Below, piece by piece: positions 22,743 to 34,502 of a DNA stretch of 64,000 nt (position 1 is its first letter; every line of letters starts with the position of its first letter). The notes under the pieces are model-generated. The model had not been told where the DNA came from, did no database searches, and was given only the letters and a program-made list of their open reading frames with translations. The position numbers were made by a program, and so were the translations under genes. The stretch lies in assembly GCA_001600455.1 (NCBI GenBank), contig BCKC01000001.1, positions 6,517,418-6,581,417 on the forward strand. The letters run 5' to 3'. This DNA comes from Endocalyx cinctus. Taxonomy: Eukaryota; Ascomycota; Sordariomycetes; Amphisphaeriales; Apiosporaceae.

Positions 22743-23056
22743 CTATACTACAGTCCCGTCAACCTGGTAACGATCGTAGTTATAGCAACTTCCGGAATCG
22801 TTACTTACTTCGGAGAAACCGAAATCAATTTTGAGTTGATGGGATGCTAGACCTGAATCACCACCACCGTGGTGGCCAGCTAGTAATTTGTTGGCTTCGT
22901 GCAGGCGGTTGGCAAGTTGATATGGCACCTGGTAAAAAAAAAAAAAAAAAAATGGTGCAAATATCAATGCTTTTTGGAGTATCATATCAGAGCTGACTTT
23001 CTAGCTAAGATATTTTGTACGAGAGCGATGATTGCCTCTTGTGGTAGCACAGCCAT
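22743..23056 (-). CDS. Tentative 73-aa two-exon ORF
   Basis: Exon B (22928-22743) follows a textbook acceptor on the minus strand, a poly-T tract then ACCAG. It reads VPYQLANRLHEANKLLAG, then a HHGGGDSG segment, and ends at TAG. A possible first exon, 23056-23021 (MAVLPQEAIIAL), joins in phase 0 through a GTACAA donor and a 92-nt intron. The sequence is amphipathic but matches nothing I know. The donor is weak and the length small, so this may be chance or a gene remnant. Confidence 0.2.
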
Positions 23057-23872
23057 CGGCGTCTTACAGCTGTTGGTGATAGGTCAGATATCTGGAATCC
23101 GAACGACGCAGTACGTGCCAAAATAGGTTTAGCGCGGAGTAGCACCTTTCTCCAAGTCGTGCCGCTGTCTAACAGCTTGATACTCCGCCCCCTAAAATAT
23201 GCCTATTCACTGCCTATATCGTGTCACGCCCGAATGCCTTACTGTCTGCCTACCAGTAATGAACAAAAAAGCACGAGATCACCTATTCCATCCCGAGTTG
23301 CTTTTCTTTAATGTCTTACACTTATAGCTATTCGCCATGTACGCTAAACTATGTGCCGAGAGTATCGCCTTGTGGCAGAGTTCCTCCATATTCGCAGCTA
23401 TCTGCGGGGCGGTCGGTCACCGCGACTGGAGACTTGTTTACCGTCGAAGGGAATACAGCCCTAGGCGTTCAGCTCGTTATCTGTATCACCCGCTTAGCGG
23501 AGTGTCTCTTGTAAAATGACAGGCTTTTTGACTTATATGTTGAAGTTGAATCCCTCCTTTCAGTCTTAACGTCTGACTCAAATGATTGTTAATGAAACAA
23601 GTTTTACATGACCTCCAATCAGAGAGTCTTATCTCTTAACCCCTCAAAGTATCGCTGAAATTTCTGATAAACCTGCGCTTTGCGTTGACTAACTGCACCT
23701 TGTGGTCATTTGAAAGACCCCGGATGCGGATTGTCGTAACCTTTACTTCAACTTGGTCACAACTCCTCGGAGGGTCAAGTAAAATACCGAATAGGAGAAA
23801 GAACATACCCGCATAGTTTTCAAGGGGGCATTAATCTAGTTCTTGCGTGAGGAAGTTTCTTCAACCTCCATC

Positions 23873-25313
23873 ATGTCCCTGGCCCCGCACATACCTCCCG
23901 CGGCGGAGGAGTTCTACGATGCCTATGAAACCCCAACCGGAGGCGGGTTTCAGGAAGTGGAAGAAAATGCTCGATGTCGGAAGTGGAAAGGCAAGGAGAA
24001 GGTTGTGCCGCTATCCTTAGTGATTCCAGATTCCGGTAAAGCGGTAGACTTGTCGTCACATGCAGACGAAACCGACGAGAGACAAGAGAAAGAATTCGAT
24101 AGTAATGACAACATAACGCACTGGACCAAATATGAGCCACCAGTCCAGCTCAGCGACGTTGGAGACGTTCAGTCGGAAATCATAGTGCGCATTATTCGGG
24201 AATCTATTGACCGGGTCAAAACTCGGGTAATGGCTGAAGAGCGCAAGGCGAACTCCAAAGAGGAAGAGGCGCGACAGGAGAAAGATGTCATAAGCGAACA
24301 GTCTTCAGAAGAAGAAGAAACGAGTAGCCCAAATCTGTATTCTCCTAGAATATCTATAAATGGTAGCGATATCGTCGAGGATGCAGAGGATCCGGCTCAA
24401 GAATCATCAACAAGTCGTGACTCGAACCCCTACACTTATACCATGGCAAAAAAGACCATGCGAGGAGTTGGAAGACATCTAGATCCTCAAGGCCTTCTTG
24501 ACGGTCTCTTGGAGTCCGAAGATGAATACTTAATATCAGCCCCGACGAGGTCGAAGAAACAGTCGTTGAAAAGACTGTTCAAACGGCTCTATACGCCCTC
24601 GGAACGCGATGAGAACGGAGAAACAAGTACAGCCGGATCAAATCGCCAGAGATACTATTTTTCAGGAGCCTCTTCAGAAGCCTCTTCACTAGATATGAGC
24701 TCTCGAGAAACTAAGATGAAGAAGGATCTATTGGTACCAAAAAAGAGTAGTGTAGATGACGCTACTGGGTCAAACCCCCTATCTCCTGACCCGCAGGTAG
24801 ATAGGAATGATCGGAGAAGTGAAGTGTAAGTTATCCAACCCCTCGTGCCCTAGAGAGAACCGAAATCGGGTAATAAGAATCAAATCTACGAAAGAGGTTA
24901 ATTGTTTGGTCACTAAAAGATTGACCTTTGCAGAGAATGCGTTTCCTGCCTAGATGATTTCCCCTCGGAAGAAACCATCAAAGTACCCTGTCGTCACCAA
25001 TACTGCGGCGATTGTTTTTTCCGCCTAATCAACACCGCGTGCCAGAACGAACAGCAATGGCCGCCTAAGTGCTGCCTGAACCCGATCCCCAGCAATATAA
25101 TCTTACACAATATCTCCGCCGCCGCCGACGACGAACTAAAAGAGCTGTACGAATCGCGCGCCGCCGAATGGAGTATCCCGCCTCCGGACCGCCTCTACTG
25201 CGCCCAGCCCTCGTGCAGCCGCTACGTCCCCCCCTCGCGCATCGACCGCGACCGAGACGTCGGCTCCTGCGCTTCGGGACATGCGACGTGCGCGCTATGC
25301 CGCGGCCCCGCGC

Positions 25314-25344
<31 letters not shown>

Positions 25345-26491
25345 CCGAGGAACCTGCCCGCGCGACCGAGATCTCGAACGCACCGACCGCCTGGCCGAAG
25401 AGGAAGGATGGAAGCGCTGCCCCGGATGCCGCGCGTACGTCGAGCACCGCGACGCGTGCCAGCACATGACGTGCCGGTGCGGCGCCGAGTTCTGCTACGT
25501 GTGCGGGTCGCGCTGGCGGTCCTGCGCGTGCACCGCCGAGCAGCTGTCGTCCCTCAAGAGCCTCGTCCGCGCGCGGCGCGCGCGTCGGCGGGAGGAGGAG
25601 GAGAGGGAGGAGGCCGAAGTCCGGGAAGCGCTCAGATTAGTAGCCGAGTTCGAGGAAGCGGAAGCCGCGAAGGCCGAGAAGGTGCTTTCGGAGAAGTTGA
25701 GACGCGCGGAGGAGAGGCGGAAGGCCGAGCTGGAGGAGAGCGTCCGGGTCGAGGACGGGAGGAGAAGGGAGGTGAGATCGCGGTTTCGCGCGCTCGCGGG
25801 GACGCTCGCGGCCGAGCAGGAACGGCACCGCGCCGCCGTATACGCGAACCACGAGGACGAGAAGGCGCGCCTCGAAGCTCGCGACGGCGAAGCCTTGGCG
25901 CGTCTCCGCGCGCGGCAAAACGCGGATCGGGAAGCGGCGCGGACCAAAACCGAGGCGCGCGCAGAGCGCCTTCGAAACGCGCACAGGAAGGATTACGCCG
26001 CGCGCGCGGCGGAGGAGTGGCGGATCGAGGAGCTGTACCGGGTCCGGCTGATCGCTTACTGGTCCGGGAAGCCGGACTGCGAGGAGCAGGTGGATAAGGC
26101 GATGCGCGCGTTCGACGACAAGATGAAGACGGGGTTCGCGATCTGGAAGAAGGCGGTAGACGACTGCGTCGAGAAGTACGAGCGGAGCGTAAAGGAAAAA
26201 CGGGTCGTTCAAGATGATCTCATGCGGGAGACGGAGCGGCGAGAAATGGATAGGGCGCGCGATGAAGGTGAGAAGCTCGCTGGACGTGTACGCGCTGAAA
26301 GAGTGTGGGTGAGCGTCGTGGGCGAGGAAAGGTGCCGTATGCTTGCCGAACTCGAGACAGCCGAGATGGAGAAAGGAGACGACATCGACGCTTTGTTAGC
26401 TGAAATTGCCATGATCCAGGAACTCGCGGAATATGAGCCTACCGAAGCCGGTTCAGACCATCAACATCGCATAACAGGAGCATTTATATAA
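23873..26491 (+). CDS. RBR-type E3 ubiquitin ligase (RING-IBR-RING2) with C-terminal coiled coil, 836 aa
   Basis: RBR ligases receive ubiquitin from E2 on a RING2 cysteine before passing it to substrate. Exons 23873-24825 and 24934-26491 (donor GTAAGT, acceptor TTTGCAG, phase closed on a Val codon). I use the ATG at 23873; the frame opens earlier only with TTG. Residues 1-317 are acidic and disordered. RING1 starts ECVSCLDDF and continues CRHQYCGDCF. The IBR region has LYCAQPSCSRYV and CALCRGPAH. RING2 reads CPGCRAYV, then DACQHMTC (catalytic Cys at about residue 490), then CGAEFCYVCG. A ten-residue Asp run interrupts the IBR at about residue 444. From about residue 520 the chain is a long Arg/Glu/Ala-rich coiled coil. 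Exon 2 is strikingly GC-rich compared with exon 1, which produces long open shadows in other frames. Substrates unknown. Confidence 0.88.
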
Positions 26492-27087
26492 CGTCGCATT
26501 TCATATCGCAGCATTTACATGAACATGAGAACTAAAATGTATTATTATTCCAGGGTACTTTAGCTTTTTTATACTATATTCATACTATAATCTCTTGACG
26601 AGATGACCTGATATATCACCATTCAACAGCTTTCCTTTAGTTTCTGCGGCGCATTCTATTTATCATATTGCTTATACTCCTTTTTATCCTCATATCCCCG
26701 CCATCTTAAATCACGGTATCTAACTAAACAGTCATTCGGGGCCTTATTCTCGGCGCGATAATTGTAAGTAACGAGCAAAACTAATGTTGTTATCGAAGAC
26801 TTTGCCAGTGAACTCGACGATCATATCGTTACTGACGAAGCGCGAGTATTGCTGAGCTTAAGGCTGAACGATTCTCTGTTTGCGGAATTCTCATTTGCCA
26901 TGAGCCAGGTCGTGAGAGACGTGACGAGCTCAACAAGATAGAATTAGTCAGTCCGAACTACATCAAGCGCCGTTTACATAAATAACCTGTAAACGTAGTC
27001 TTGACCGCTTCGGGCGCTCTAAACTCCAGTACTGTTGTAATGATACCGGAAATAACTGCGTGCAATCGACGGTCTTCATAACGAGTA
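26492..27087. other. Convergent 3' spacer between RBR gene and palC
   Basis: The two flanking genes end toward each other here, so this should hold both terminators and 3' UTRs. AT-rich at its left end; no gene seen. Confidence 0.5.
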
Positions 27088-28595
27088 TTAGAAGTACGAC
27101 CGAGCGCTCTCACTGCGATAATCGCCGTGAGTGCCAGGGAACGCACCAACAGGTGTGTCGACCACGGTGGTACCATCTTCGTCCGAACTTAGCCCGCCTC
27201 CCTCGAAGTCATCGGCCCGGTCTGGAGGTGCGCGCATTGATTCGAGCGTCTGCTTGCTAAGTTCTGGGATTTGGTATTGCTGAATAGTGTATATGCCTCT
27301 TCCGGAAGGAATTCCGGATAAAAGAGTGGCCTGCGACGGTACGAGTTGCGTCATCATCTGTTTCTCTATGTTAATAAAGGGAGGTCCACGTTGGAAAGAA
27401 TAGAATCGCTGCTTACAGTATCGTTCATTTTAGCCCATTTAGTTTCTAGCATTTCAATAACTCTCAGTTCTTCAAACTTCCCTGCGTCGCTTCCCCACTT
27501 GCCGCTCCGTTCGAGCTTTTTATCCTCTCTTTTCTCCGACCAATCCTTTTTCATGCGGCTGAAACTTAAACCCTTCTTCGATTCTTTCGGATCGATGCCC
27601 AATTCTTGGAGCGCGCAGTTTAACCAACCTAGAGCATTACCCGTCTGTCCCGACATCTCGGCATCTATGCCAAAGAACCGATAAGCTTTTGCCCGACTCG
27701 TCTTCTTCAAGTCATCCACGTATCTCAACAGGCTGTCGTTCAGCTTCGGTACGCCTTTACCTCCCGGGCTCTGGCACAAAGTCGAAGCCTGAGCGGCGTG
27801 TTCGGCGGCGGCTAGACAGAGCCGGGCGAACAAGTGCACGCGTACTTTGGGTATGTCCGGCGCCTTGTACATCCACTCGCGATCGTTCTCGTTCCTATCC
27901 TGGGCCACGACGGCGGGATACGGATCATCTTTGAGAACGGCTAAGAGGGTGGCTTCCGCTAGGGCCAGCAAAGATAAGGCGCGGGTGGTAGGCTGAGTTA
28001 TATCAGCGCAGGGAAGGCCGACAGAAGCAAGTCCTTCGCTTTCGCGAGCGAGGAAGTCATGGATTGAGGCGGCAAGTAATAAATGGTCCTTAGCCGTGGT
28101 GATAGCAGCAGTTCGGGCCTGAGTGCTAACAGGAAGACCGGTAGTGACGTAAATGGGGTGCAAAGAAAAGCGAGCGGACAAGGTATGGGCGTAAGCCAAA
28201 GTAGATAGAACGAAGAATTGCTCATGTGCTAAATTTTGAACTTTAACCCGTGCGGTTTCTTTCCCAGGTACAGCATTATCGGATAGAGTTGGCCGCCATT
28301 CTATAGTGGATGTTGCTTTTGAAATTAAATAAATATTTTCACCATGCACATCCTTATTACTCAAACCGGAATTGACGGTGGAAAGATACGGGAGGTAGTT
28401 ATTGATGTTAGAAATGACTAATGGTAGATTAGGTCCTTGTGACGTAGCGGGAAGCCGTTTATGTTGTTTCAGTGAATCCCTTACTACGCCCCTATGCATG
28501 CTAGCATTGAGGAGCAATGAGGGGTGAGATTCGCAGTCATGGCTATGCGAAAAGGAATAAGATGAAGTAGTCGGTAAAACAAATGGAAAGGGCAT
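27088..28595 (-). CDS. palC: pH-response regulator PalC (Rim23-like), BRO1-domain protein, 482 aa
   Basis: PalC links the plasma-membrane pH sensor complex to ESCRT-III in the Pal/Rim pathway that activates PacC under alkaline conditions. The start [17 protein letters not shown] and [15 protein letters not shown] match the PalC N-terminus as I know it, and the BRO1 domain fills most of the chain. I infer a 59-nt intron (27416-27358; donor GTAAGC, acceptor AAACAG) in phase 0. Exons 28595-27417 and 27357-27088 give 483 codons with stop. Without it the frame stops soon after NDT and loses the tail. With it the protein continues to [13 protein letters not shown] and a C-terminal [10 protein letters not shown], both PalC-like. 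Divergent from ALG6 across a 912-bp shared upstream region. Confidence 0.88.
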
Positions 28596-29507
28596 GATGA
28601 TTCCTTAAAAATTTATGTATATCTTATGTATATCAAATAAAGATTCAGGTAAATATGATGATGTGTTAGGTTCGATACGAATAGCAACATAATGTTTACT
28701 GTAAGATGGCGGTATTGGATGAATGAATGTGATGGTGGCGATAACCCCACGGCCCTTTAACAATACCAAGCCCTTCAAGTCTCACAAAGAGTGTTTAGCA
28801 TATAATTTTAGTGGGGGGTTTAACGCGCTGCATTCACGGATATACCTATATGTATACTCCCCTATATATACCTAGGTATATACAAGTATATCCAACGAAG
28901 CCAAACGTAGCTGTACTACTCTGCTACTCTACTGTATATGGACCGGTAATGTCAAGATGCATCTCCTTGGTACAGAGTAAAAATGGACGAAATTGGCTGA
29001 TTAGACTGCCCAGACAAAACATTTAGTATCTCTTGGCTAAAAGATTCAATTACGTTGATACTGTATGTTAAATCACACAAGAGGCCACATAAGAGATTTT
29101 ATATCCTTCCTTAGAAGACGTCATCTTCTAAAATATATTTCTGGGAAAGATATTACGCTGTCGATGTCTGTTCCTCATCCAATAATGACCTGATGAATTG
29201 GAAATAACCCACTCAGAAAAAAGAAAGAAAAAAGAGTATATGATACATATCCATGGATAGCAGTGGAAAAGCCACATAACGCCACATAACGCCACACCAT
29301 CACTCTAATTTACCTAACAGAACAGAACAGCTAAGCTCCTTACCTAAAAATAAAGGGTTCACAGCTAGCTCGGTGATTTTCCATCTCCAAATGACGCCAA
29401 GTTACATTCTCACCTGTGCGCCCAACTCTCAACCACGCACAGCTCAATGCCGATAGTATTCCATTCTTTAATACTATCATCAATCAGGTGACCTTAACTG
29501 AGTCACA
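28596..29507. promoter_or_regulatory. Divergent palC/ALG6 promoter region
   Basis: Shared upstream region of two divergent genes. It contains two hexamers matching the PacC consensus GCCARG: CTTGGC (reverse orientation) at 29032-29037 and GCCAAG at 29396-29401. About one match is expected by chance in this length, so regulation by PacC is only a possibility. A small CACATAACGC direct duplication lies near 29271-29295. Confidence 0.35.
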
Positions 29508-31364
29508 ATGGCCGCTTCTCCCAGTTCGGTCCATAAACCTCGAAGAAAGAACAAGAAGACCACTCATTTCGATGCTCCCGTTAAACCAGAAGCTCTAGTT
29601 CGGACCCCTTCATTCCCTCTCGCGTCTTTCTTATGGCCTGCTAGGACTTCCTTTTCCCAATGGGAGGTTCTACCACTAATCCTTATGGTTGTTGGTCTGT
29701 TCAGATGGGCTGCTGGACTTTGGGGATATTCAGGTTTGCTTAACCACTTCTTCCATCTTTCCTCCAAAGTAATCAATTGCTGATCAGAGATCGTATCATT
29801 CTTTCCAGGTTTCCGGAAACCTCCCATGTTTGGCGATTACGAAGCACAGAGACATTGGATGGAAATAACTACCCACCTCCCCATATCACAATGGTACTTC
29901 CACGACCTCGAATGGTGGGGACTCGACTATCCTCCCTTGACGGCCTATCATAGTTGGGCACTCGGAAAGATCGGCTCCTATATCGACCCTTCGTGGTTCG
30001 CCCTCCATACCTCCCGGGGATCGGAAGATCCTACACTTAAGATATTCATGCGAGCTTCCGTCATCGTATCCGAATACCTCATATACGTACCCGCCGCCGT
30101 GATTTTCGTGAGGAGGTTTAGCAGGCTCTTTGGTGTGGCTCAGTGGACGGCCTCGGTAGCTTTGGCCGCTATCCTCATGCAGCCTGCTACCATTCTCATC
30201 GACCATATTCACTTCCAATACAACACCGTCATGTTGGGTTTCGTCCTTGCCAGCATGTCCAGCATGTTAGCCGAGCGATACATGTGGGCCTCCGTATTCT
30301 TCGTTGCCGCGCTCGGGTTCAAGCAGATGGCTCTATACTATGCGCCTGCCGTCTTCGCCTTCTTGTTAGGAAAGTGCTTCTTCCCGAAAATTAACCCCGG
30401 TCGGTTCTTCGGGATCGCGGCGGTCACGCTCGTCTCGTTCGCCGTTTTACTTCTCCCTATCGTTCTGGGGACGTTATATGATGCCTCCAGGGGCATTGAT
30501 TCGCGACCGGGACTCGACGGTCCTCGTCCCCCGCTGCCTATTCTTGCATTCGTCACCCCGTACTTAGATACCGAGGCTATCTACTATCCCGTCGTGGAAC
30601 AGATGGTTCAAATGGTTCACCGAGTCTTCCCCTTTGCTCGAGGTTTGTTTGAAGACAAGGTTGCCAACTTCTGGTGCGCCGCAAATGTTGTCATCAAACT
30701 ACGGAAATATCCCACCGACCTCCTCCAGCGCATCTCGCTTCTAGCCACCCTCGGCGCGATCACGCCGCCGTGCGCGATACTCTTCTTTCGTCCGCGGAAA
30801 GAACTTCTCCCGTATGCCTTCAGCGCCACGGCCTGGGGCTTCTTTCTGTTCAGCTACCAAGTACATGAAAAGAGCGCTCTCCTGCCTCTACTACCCATGA
30901 CCGTGCTCCTCTGCGGGAAACAGGGACTCGGTAAGGATATCAGACTATGGGTCGGCTTTGCGAACATCCTTGGAGCCTGGACTATGTTTCCGCTGCTACA
31001 GAGAGTCGACCTCCGCGTTCCTTACACGGTTATCACCCTCTTGTGGGCCTATCTCCTCGGCTTACCGCCGACGTCGACGAGTGCTTTCTTCCAGGAGGGA
31101 CAGAGTCCGCTGGTGCAATGGGTCACGGCTCTGGTTCACGGGAGTTTCTACGTCGCCATGGCTGCTTGGCACGCTCTACAACTATTCGTCCCGCCGCCTC
31201 CGGACAAGCCTGATATTTGGGTGGTTGCCAACGTCGGCGTTGGCGCCGCCGGGTTCTCGCTCTGTTACCTCTGGTGTCTATGGAAGTTAATATTAGAAGG
31301 TGGGCTCGCGCCTAAATGGCTCTCGGGAGCGGGCGCTGGGGCAGAAAAAGTAAAGACAAAATAG
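29508..31364 (+). CDS. ALG6: Dolichyl pyrophosphate Man9GlcNAc2 alpha-1,3-glucosyltransferase (Alg6), 593 aa
   Basis: ER-membrane enzyme that adds the first glucose from dolichyl-phosphate glucose onto Man9GlcNAc2-PP-dolichol before N-glycan transfer. Exons 29508-29733 and 29810-1 (that is 29809)-31364, with an acceptor TTTCCAG and an unusual donor GTTTGC. Phase closes on a Gly codon, total 594 codons with stop. The first helix (LILMVVGLFRWAAGLW) is followed by the signature luminal loop GDYEAQRHWMEIT, where the Asp at about residue 85 is the family catalytic position, then WWGLDYPPLTAYHSW. That wording separates Alg6 from Alg8. Many hydrophobic helices follow (FRASV-type, LAAILMQPATILIDHIHFQYN, LLPLLPMTVLLCG). 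Length and loop motifs look complete. The N-terminal ~35 residues are basic and cytosolic. Confidence 0.92.
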
Positions 31365-32531
31365 ATGAAATCTATCGTTGGGCATCACCTAAGTAGGCGG
31401 CTCGCGACATGTACAATACTGGGCGATACAAGAGGATCCTAGAAAAAATTGAAATGGTTCATATGTTCAAAATTGATATTTTAGCATAGATGTATTCCGA
31501 GGTGATTACGTAGTAAATAAGACAGCGGGCTGTATAGAATGGAGATCCATCAAAGAGACAACGACTTCAGTACTACGTCTGATCTCATAATCCCAACATA
31601 CATTAAATACCAGAAGCTCTGATATGGCACTCACCCGCGCAATGTCCCATAATCTTTCTCACACATACAGTTGAATCGAGCCTTCATCCCCACTCCCGTA
31701 CATAGAGGTCAACAAATATTCATCAAAATTGAATCCAATCGCATTAGCTTAGAATGCCGCATATAACTGCTATTAGTGGAGCTTATACTCTAGACAACTT
31801 CTTACGTCAAAACGATCGGGTTGCTCCTGTCTATCCACGATCTTCTTTAAACAAGCTTTTCTTTTTAAGCTGGTGACATGTGTATATTTATTCTTTGACC
31901 AGCAGTTCCTTACGTGCAAAGAGGACCCGTCCAAGAGTCAGTAACGTTGGCAGACAACTGAGAACTGCATCGTAGGCAGTCCTTTCTATCTTTAAATGAA
32001 GATTCCACAACTTTCACAGTGGTTTGTTAGGGTGATTTTGTAGTCAGATGGTCAATGATATCTGCCTCTACAGAAAACTCTTTGGAGGGAGGTTCTTCAT
32101 ATCATGACTAGCAGCATATATGATACCTTCAAACTTCTTTCAAGGTCTTCGTCAACAACCAACGAAATGAAATAAGAAGCTATAAGGAAGAAAAAGATTC
32201 AGACGCCTTATTTAATATTGATTTACAACATACATAGATACAGTGAAAAGAGGACTGCATTTAATATCGAATGATGTCTGTAAGCTCTTTGAAGCCTTTG
32301 AGAGCCCAGGCATCAATAAGTAGCCCCCCTGATCGGTCTTACGAATAGGGAGGCTCAAGATAATAAATGTGTATAAAAAGGTAGCATCCCACATATGAAT
32401 TCTAAAATCAAGTTCTACTATCAAGCAGTCATCTTTAACCTATTTTCTACAACCTCATACATACATACGTATACTTCGATTGATCCAACAACAACTATTT
32501 AAGTACCAAAAGAAATTGATACGTTCCTACC
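31365..32531. other. Intergenic region, 1.2 kb
   Basis: Spacer between ALG6 and the 461-aa unknown gene, AT-rich, with no supported gene. The last ~100 bp before 32532 (CATACATACGTA-type and CAACAACAAC stretches) looks like a fungal 5' UTR. Confidence 0.5.
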
Positions 32532-33917
32532 ATGAAAGATTTGATACTTTTCCAATTACGTCACTACAAATGTCCCCACGACTGTGAGGATCCGATGGTA
32601 GCGGGATGGATTGATAGCCCATCCATAGTCGACGTGTACAAAACGATCCATGGTATACTGATTAAGCACGTAAGCAAGTTCTTGTCAGGGTATGAGCTGC
32701 CGCGCCAATGGAATTGGTGTATAGACTTCCATATTCGATTTTGCTGGGTTCAAAAGGGCGCTTCATACGATTCGTGGGCCTACGTAAGAAGTCACGAAAT
32801 CCAATCTCTCACCCCCCTCGAGCTCGAATGCCACCTAGCCATGGTCACCAGCCGCGGGAAGAATGACTTTCTGGAAGTCGAGTTCTCCTTGGAGCACGGC
32901 GGCTACTTAAGCCTCCGGGACGAGTGCCTCGGCACGGAACCGGCTAGGGCAAATTTGAGTTTCGGCCAGCAGGGGGGTTCCGTTTATTTCGGCTCTCTCG
33001 AGAGAACTAGCGCCACCAAAGCGAATGCTACACGTCGGAGTCTCGACGGATTGTTGCCCAATGAAATTAAGATCGATCCGACGATGTCCTTTTATCAACG
33101 TCCATGGTTTCGTCAGGGTACGCTGTCTCGTCAGTCGTACGATGAGCCACTCTTCGGCATGCATTCTGGGGACAATCGGGCCTCAGCAAGGCATGAATCG
33201 ATGATGGATGACACTATCTATCTTGCTAGAAGCTGCCAACGTATGCCAACAGTAGTAAACCCTTCTGTAACATCAGAAGAGACGTCACCAAGCCGCGGTA
33301 AAGTTAGCTCGGAAGCTGTCAGCTGTGAGAACACATCGCCAAAAGTTGATATCGGTCCTGCTACTTCGGCCACTCACCACAAGCTGATCTCAGTACCAGC
33401 CACCAAGCCCATCAGAAGCGAAGCCATTTCTGACCAGAATCGCCAATTCAGCACCGACACGCTAGACACCTTGAGCTCGTTTTCTACCACCGTCATCAAA
33501 AAAGTTCCCAACAATAGCTTCGAGGCCGAATTCTCGCTCCTGGATTGCGAATATGACTACGACAATCTCAAAGGCAAAGAGCGTAAGTCTAGCTTATTTG
33601 CCGACTTGGAGCCGATAAAAAGTATCCCGGGGAACAAGGAAACCATTAGCGTGAAGAAATTTCGTCGGCCCGAGAGGGCCATCTTTCACGACCTTGAAGT
33701 GCCGAACGTCGAATTACTCAGGGAGCTGAACATGGTCAGAAGCAGCGGTGGCGCCGATGACGCTAATGAGGCAGTAAAACACCAATATCCCCTAGAAACT
33801 GGCGAAGCCCCGCCTGTACACGTGTTAAGACTTAAGAGCACCAGCGGCGATTCTGTTAGTTTCGAGATTCAAGATATGGACGCAGCTACTGATGAACCTT
33901 CGAAAGAATCTAAATAG
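32532..33917 (+). CDS. Uncharacterised protein, 461 aa
   Basis: Single exon, not recognised. The first ~130 residues look folded: HYKCPHDCEDP near the start, repeated Trp/Cys (WNWCIDFHIRFCWVQKG) and LTPLELECHLAMVTSR. The rest is Ser/Thr-rich and mixed-charge, probably disordered (TSEETSPSRGK, LERTSATKANATRRS), ending in a short acidic tail. No signal peptide, membrane helix or known catalytic motif. The ATG context (TACCATGA) is good and codon use looks normal, so I consider it real. The two early cysteines and a histidine (HYKCPHDC) might coordinate a metal, but that is speculative. It converges on the MFS permease gene downstream. Confidence 0.65.
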   Translation: MKDLILFQLRHYKCPHDCEDPMVAGWIDSPSIVDVYKTIHGILIKHVSKFLSGYELPRQWNWCIDFHIRFCWVQKGASYDSWAYVRSHEIQSLTPLELECHLAMVTSRGKNDFLEVEFSLEHGGYLSLRDECLGTEPARANLSFGQQGGSVYFGSLERTSATKANATRRSLDGLLPNEIKIDPTMSFYQRPWFRQGTLSRQSYDEPLFGMHSGDNRASARHESMMDDTIYLARSCQRMPTVVNPSVTSEETSPSRGKVSSEAVSCENTSPKVDIGPATSATHHKLISVPATKPIRSEAISDQNRQFSTDTLDTLSSFSTTVIKKVPNNSFEAEFSLLDCEYDYDNLKGKERKSSLFADLEPIKSIPGNKETISVKKFRRPERAIFHDLEVPNVELLRELNMVRSSGGADDANEAVKHQYPLETGEAPPVHVLRLKSTSGDSVSFEIQDMDAATDEPSKESK

Positions 33918-34502
33918 GCAGGCATTTGAAGATTAGGATCAATAGGGGGGGTTTCTGGGTTATTTTTGGGACCAATCTATGAAAAGGGCTGAGATTTGGA
34001 TTTTGGTCATTTATCCTCGAGTATCCTCTAGAGGGAAATGAAATTAATGAGGGTTGTTTGATAACATATGGCCGGGTTCCGTACTTCCCGAATATCGTAA
34101 TAGCGATCTCGACGGGGGAAAATATATTTAATGGAAAGGAGATAACTCTACGCATAGAGCCATATTCTGAACCGGTCACCTTCTTAGAGGAAGAGAAAAG
34201 TCAGATAATAGGAAATTACATATCGGGTACTTTTTAGGCTTTGCTGTTCCGCCCTTGGGGCAGATTCATATTCTAGCTAAAACAGTAGAAATAGAGAAAC
34301 TATTGTTATTGATCGCTTGTCCAGTGTCATTTGCACTGGACTCCGTTAGTAGGGTATCAGGGCTTAGTTTTTTTTTTTTTCTTGTCCTTCTTCTCAGTAC
34401 TGCACATCTCTTTTCTCTGATTATACTCTGTTCATTTACCAATATATAATTCGTCCAGAAAGGCCTCTCTTACAAAGACGAAATAAATCCAACCACTGGT
34501 TA
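33918..34502. other. Convergent 3' spacer
   Basis: Lies between the 461-aa gene (+) and the MFS permease (-); should contain both 3' ends. A 14-nt poly-T run sits near 34369. No gene seen. Confidence 0.5.

Larger units (their letters stand above)
21432..23872. other. Intergenic region, 2.4 kb, with microsatellite and a weak small-gene candidate
   Basis: Spacer before the RBR gene. It holds a (CCTACCTG)n-type microsatellite at about 22540-22590 and a possible two-exon minus-strand ORF at 22743-23056 (listed separately). Nothing else convincing. Confidence 0.5.

Noticed and set aside
25069..26097. 342-aa plus-strand frame and long minus-strand frames over the RBR exon
   Set aside because: Very high GC keeps all frames open. 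The RBR frame has RING and IBR cysteines in order, while the shadow is Arg-rich low complexity.
1..26491. Left half as a secondary-metabolite cluster
   Set aside because: An FAD oxidoreductase and a hydrolase are present, but no polyketide synthase, NRPS, terpene synthase, P450 or cluster regulator was seen.
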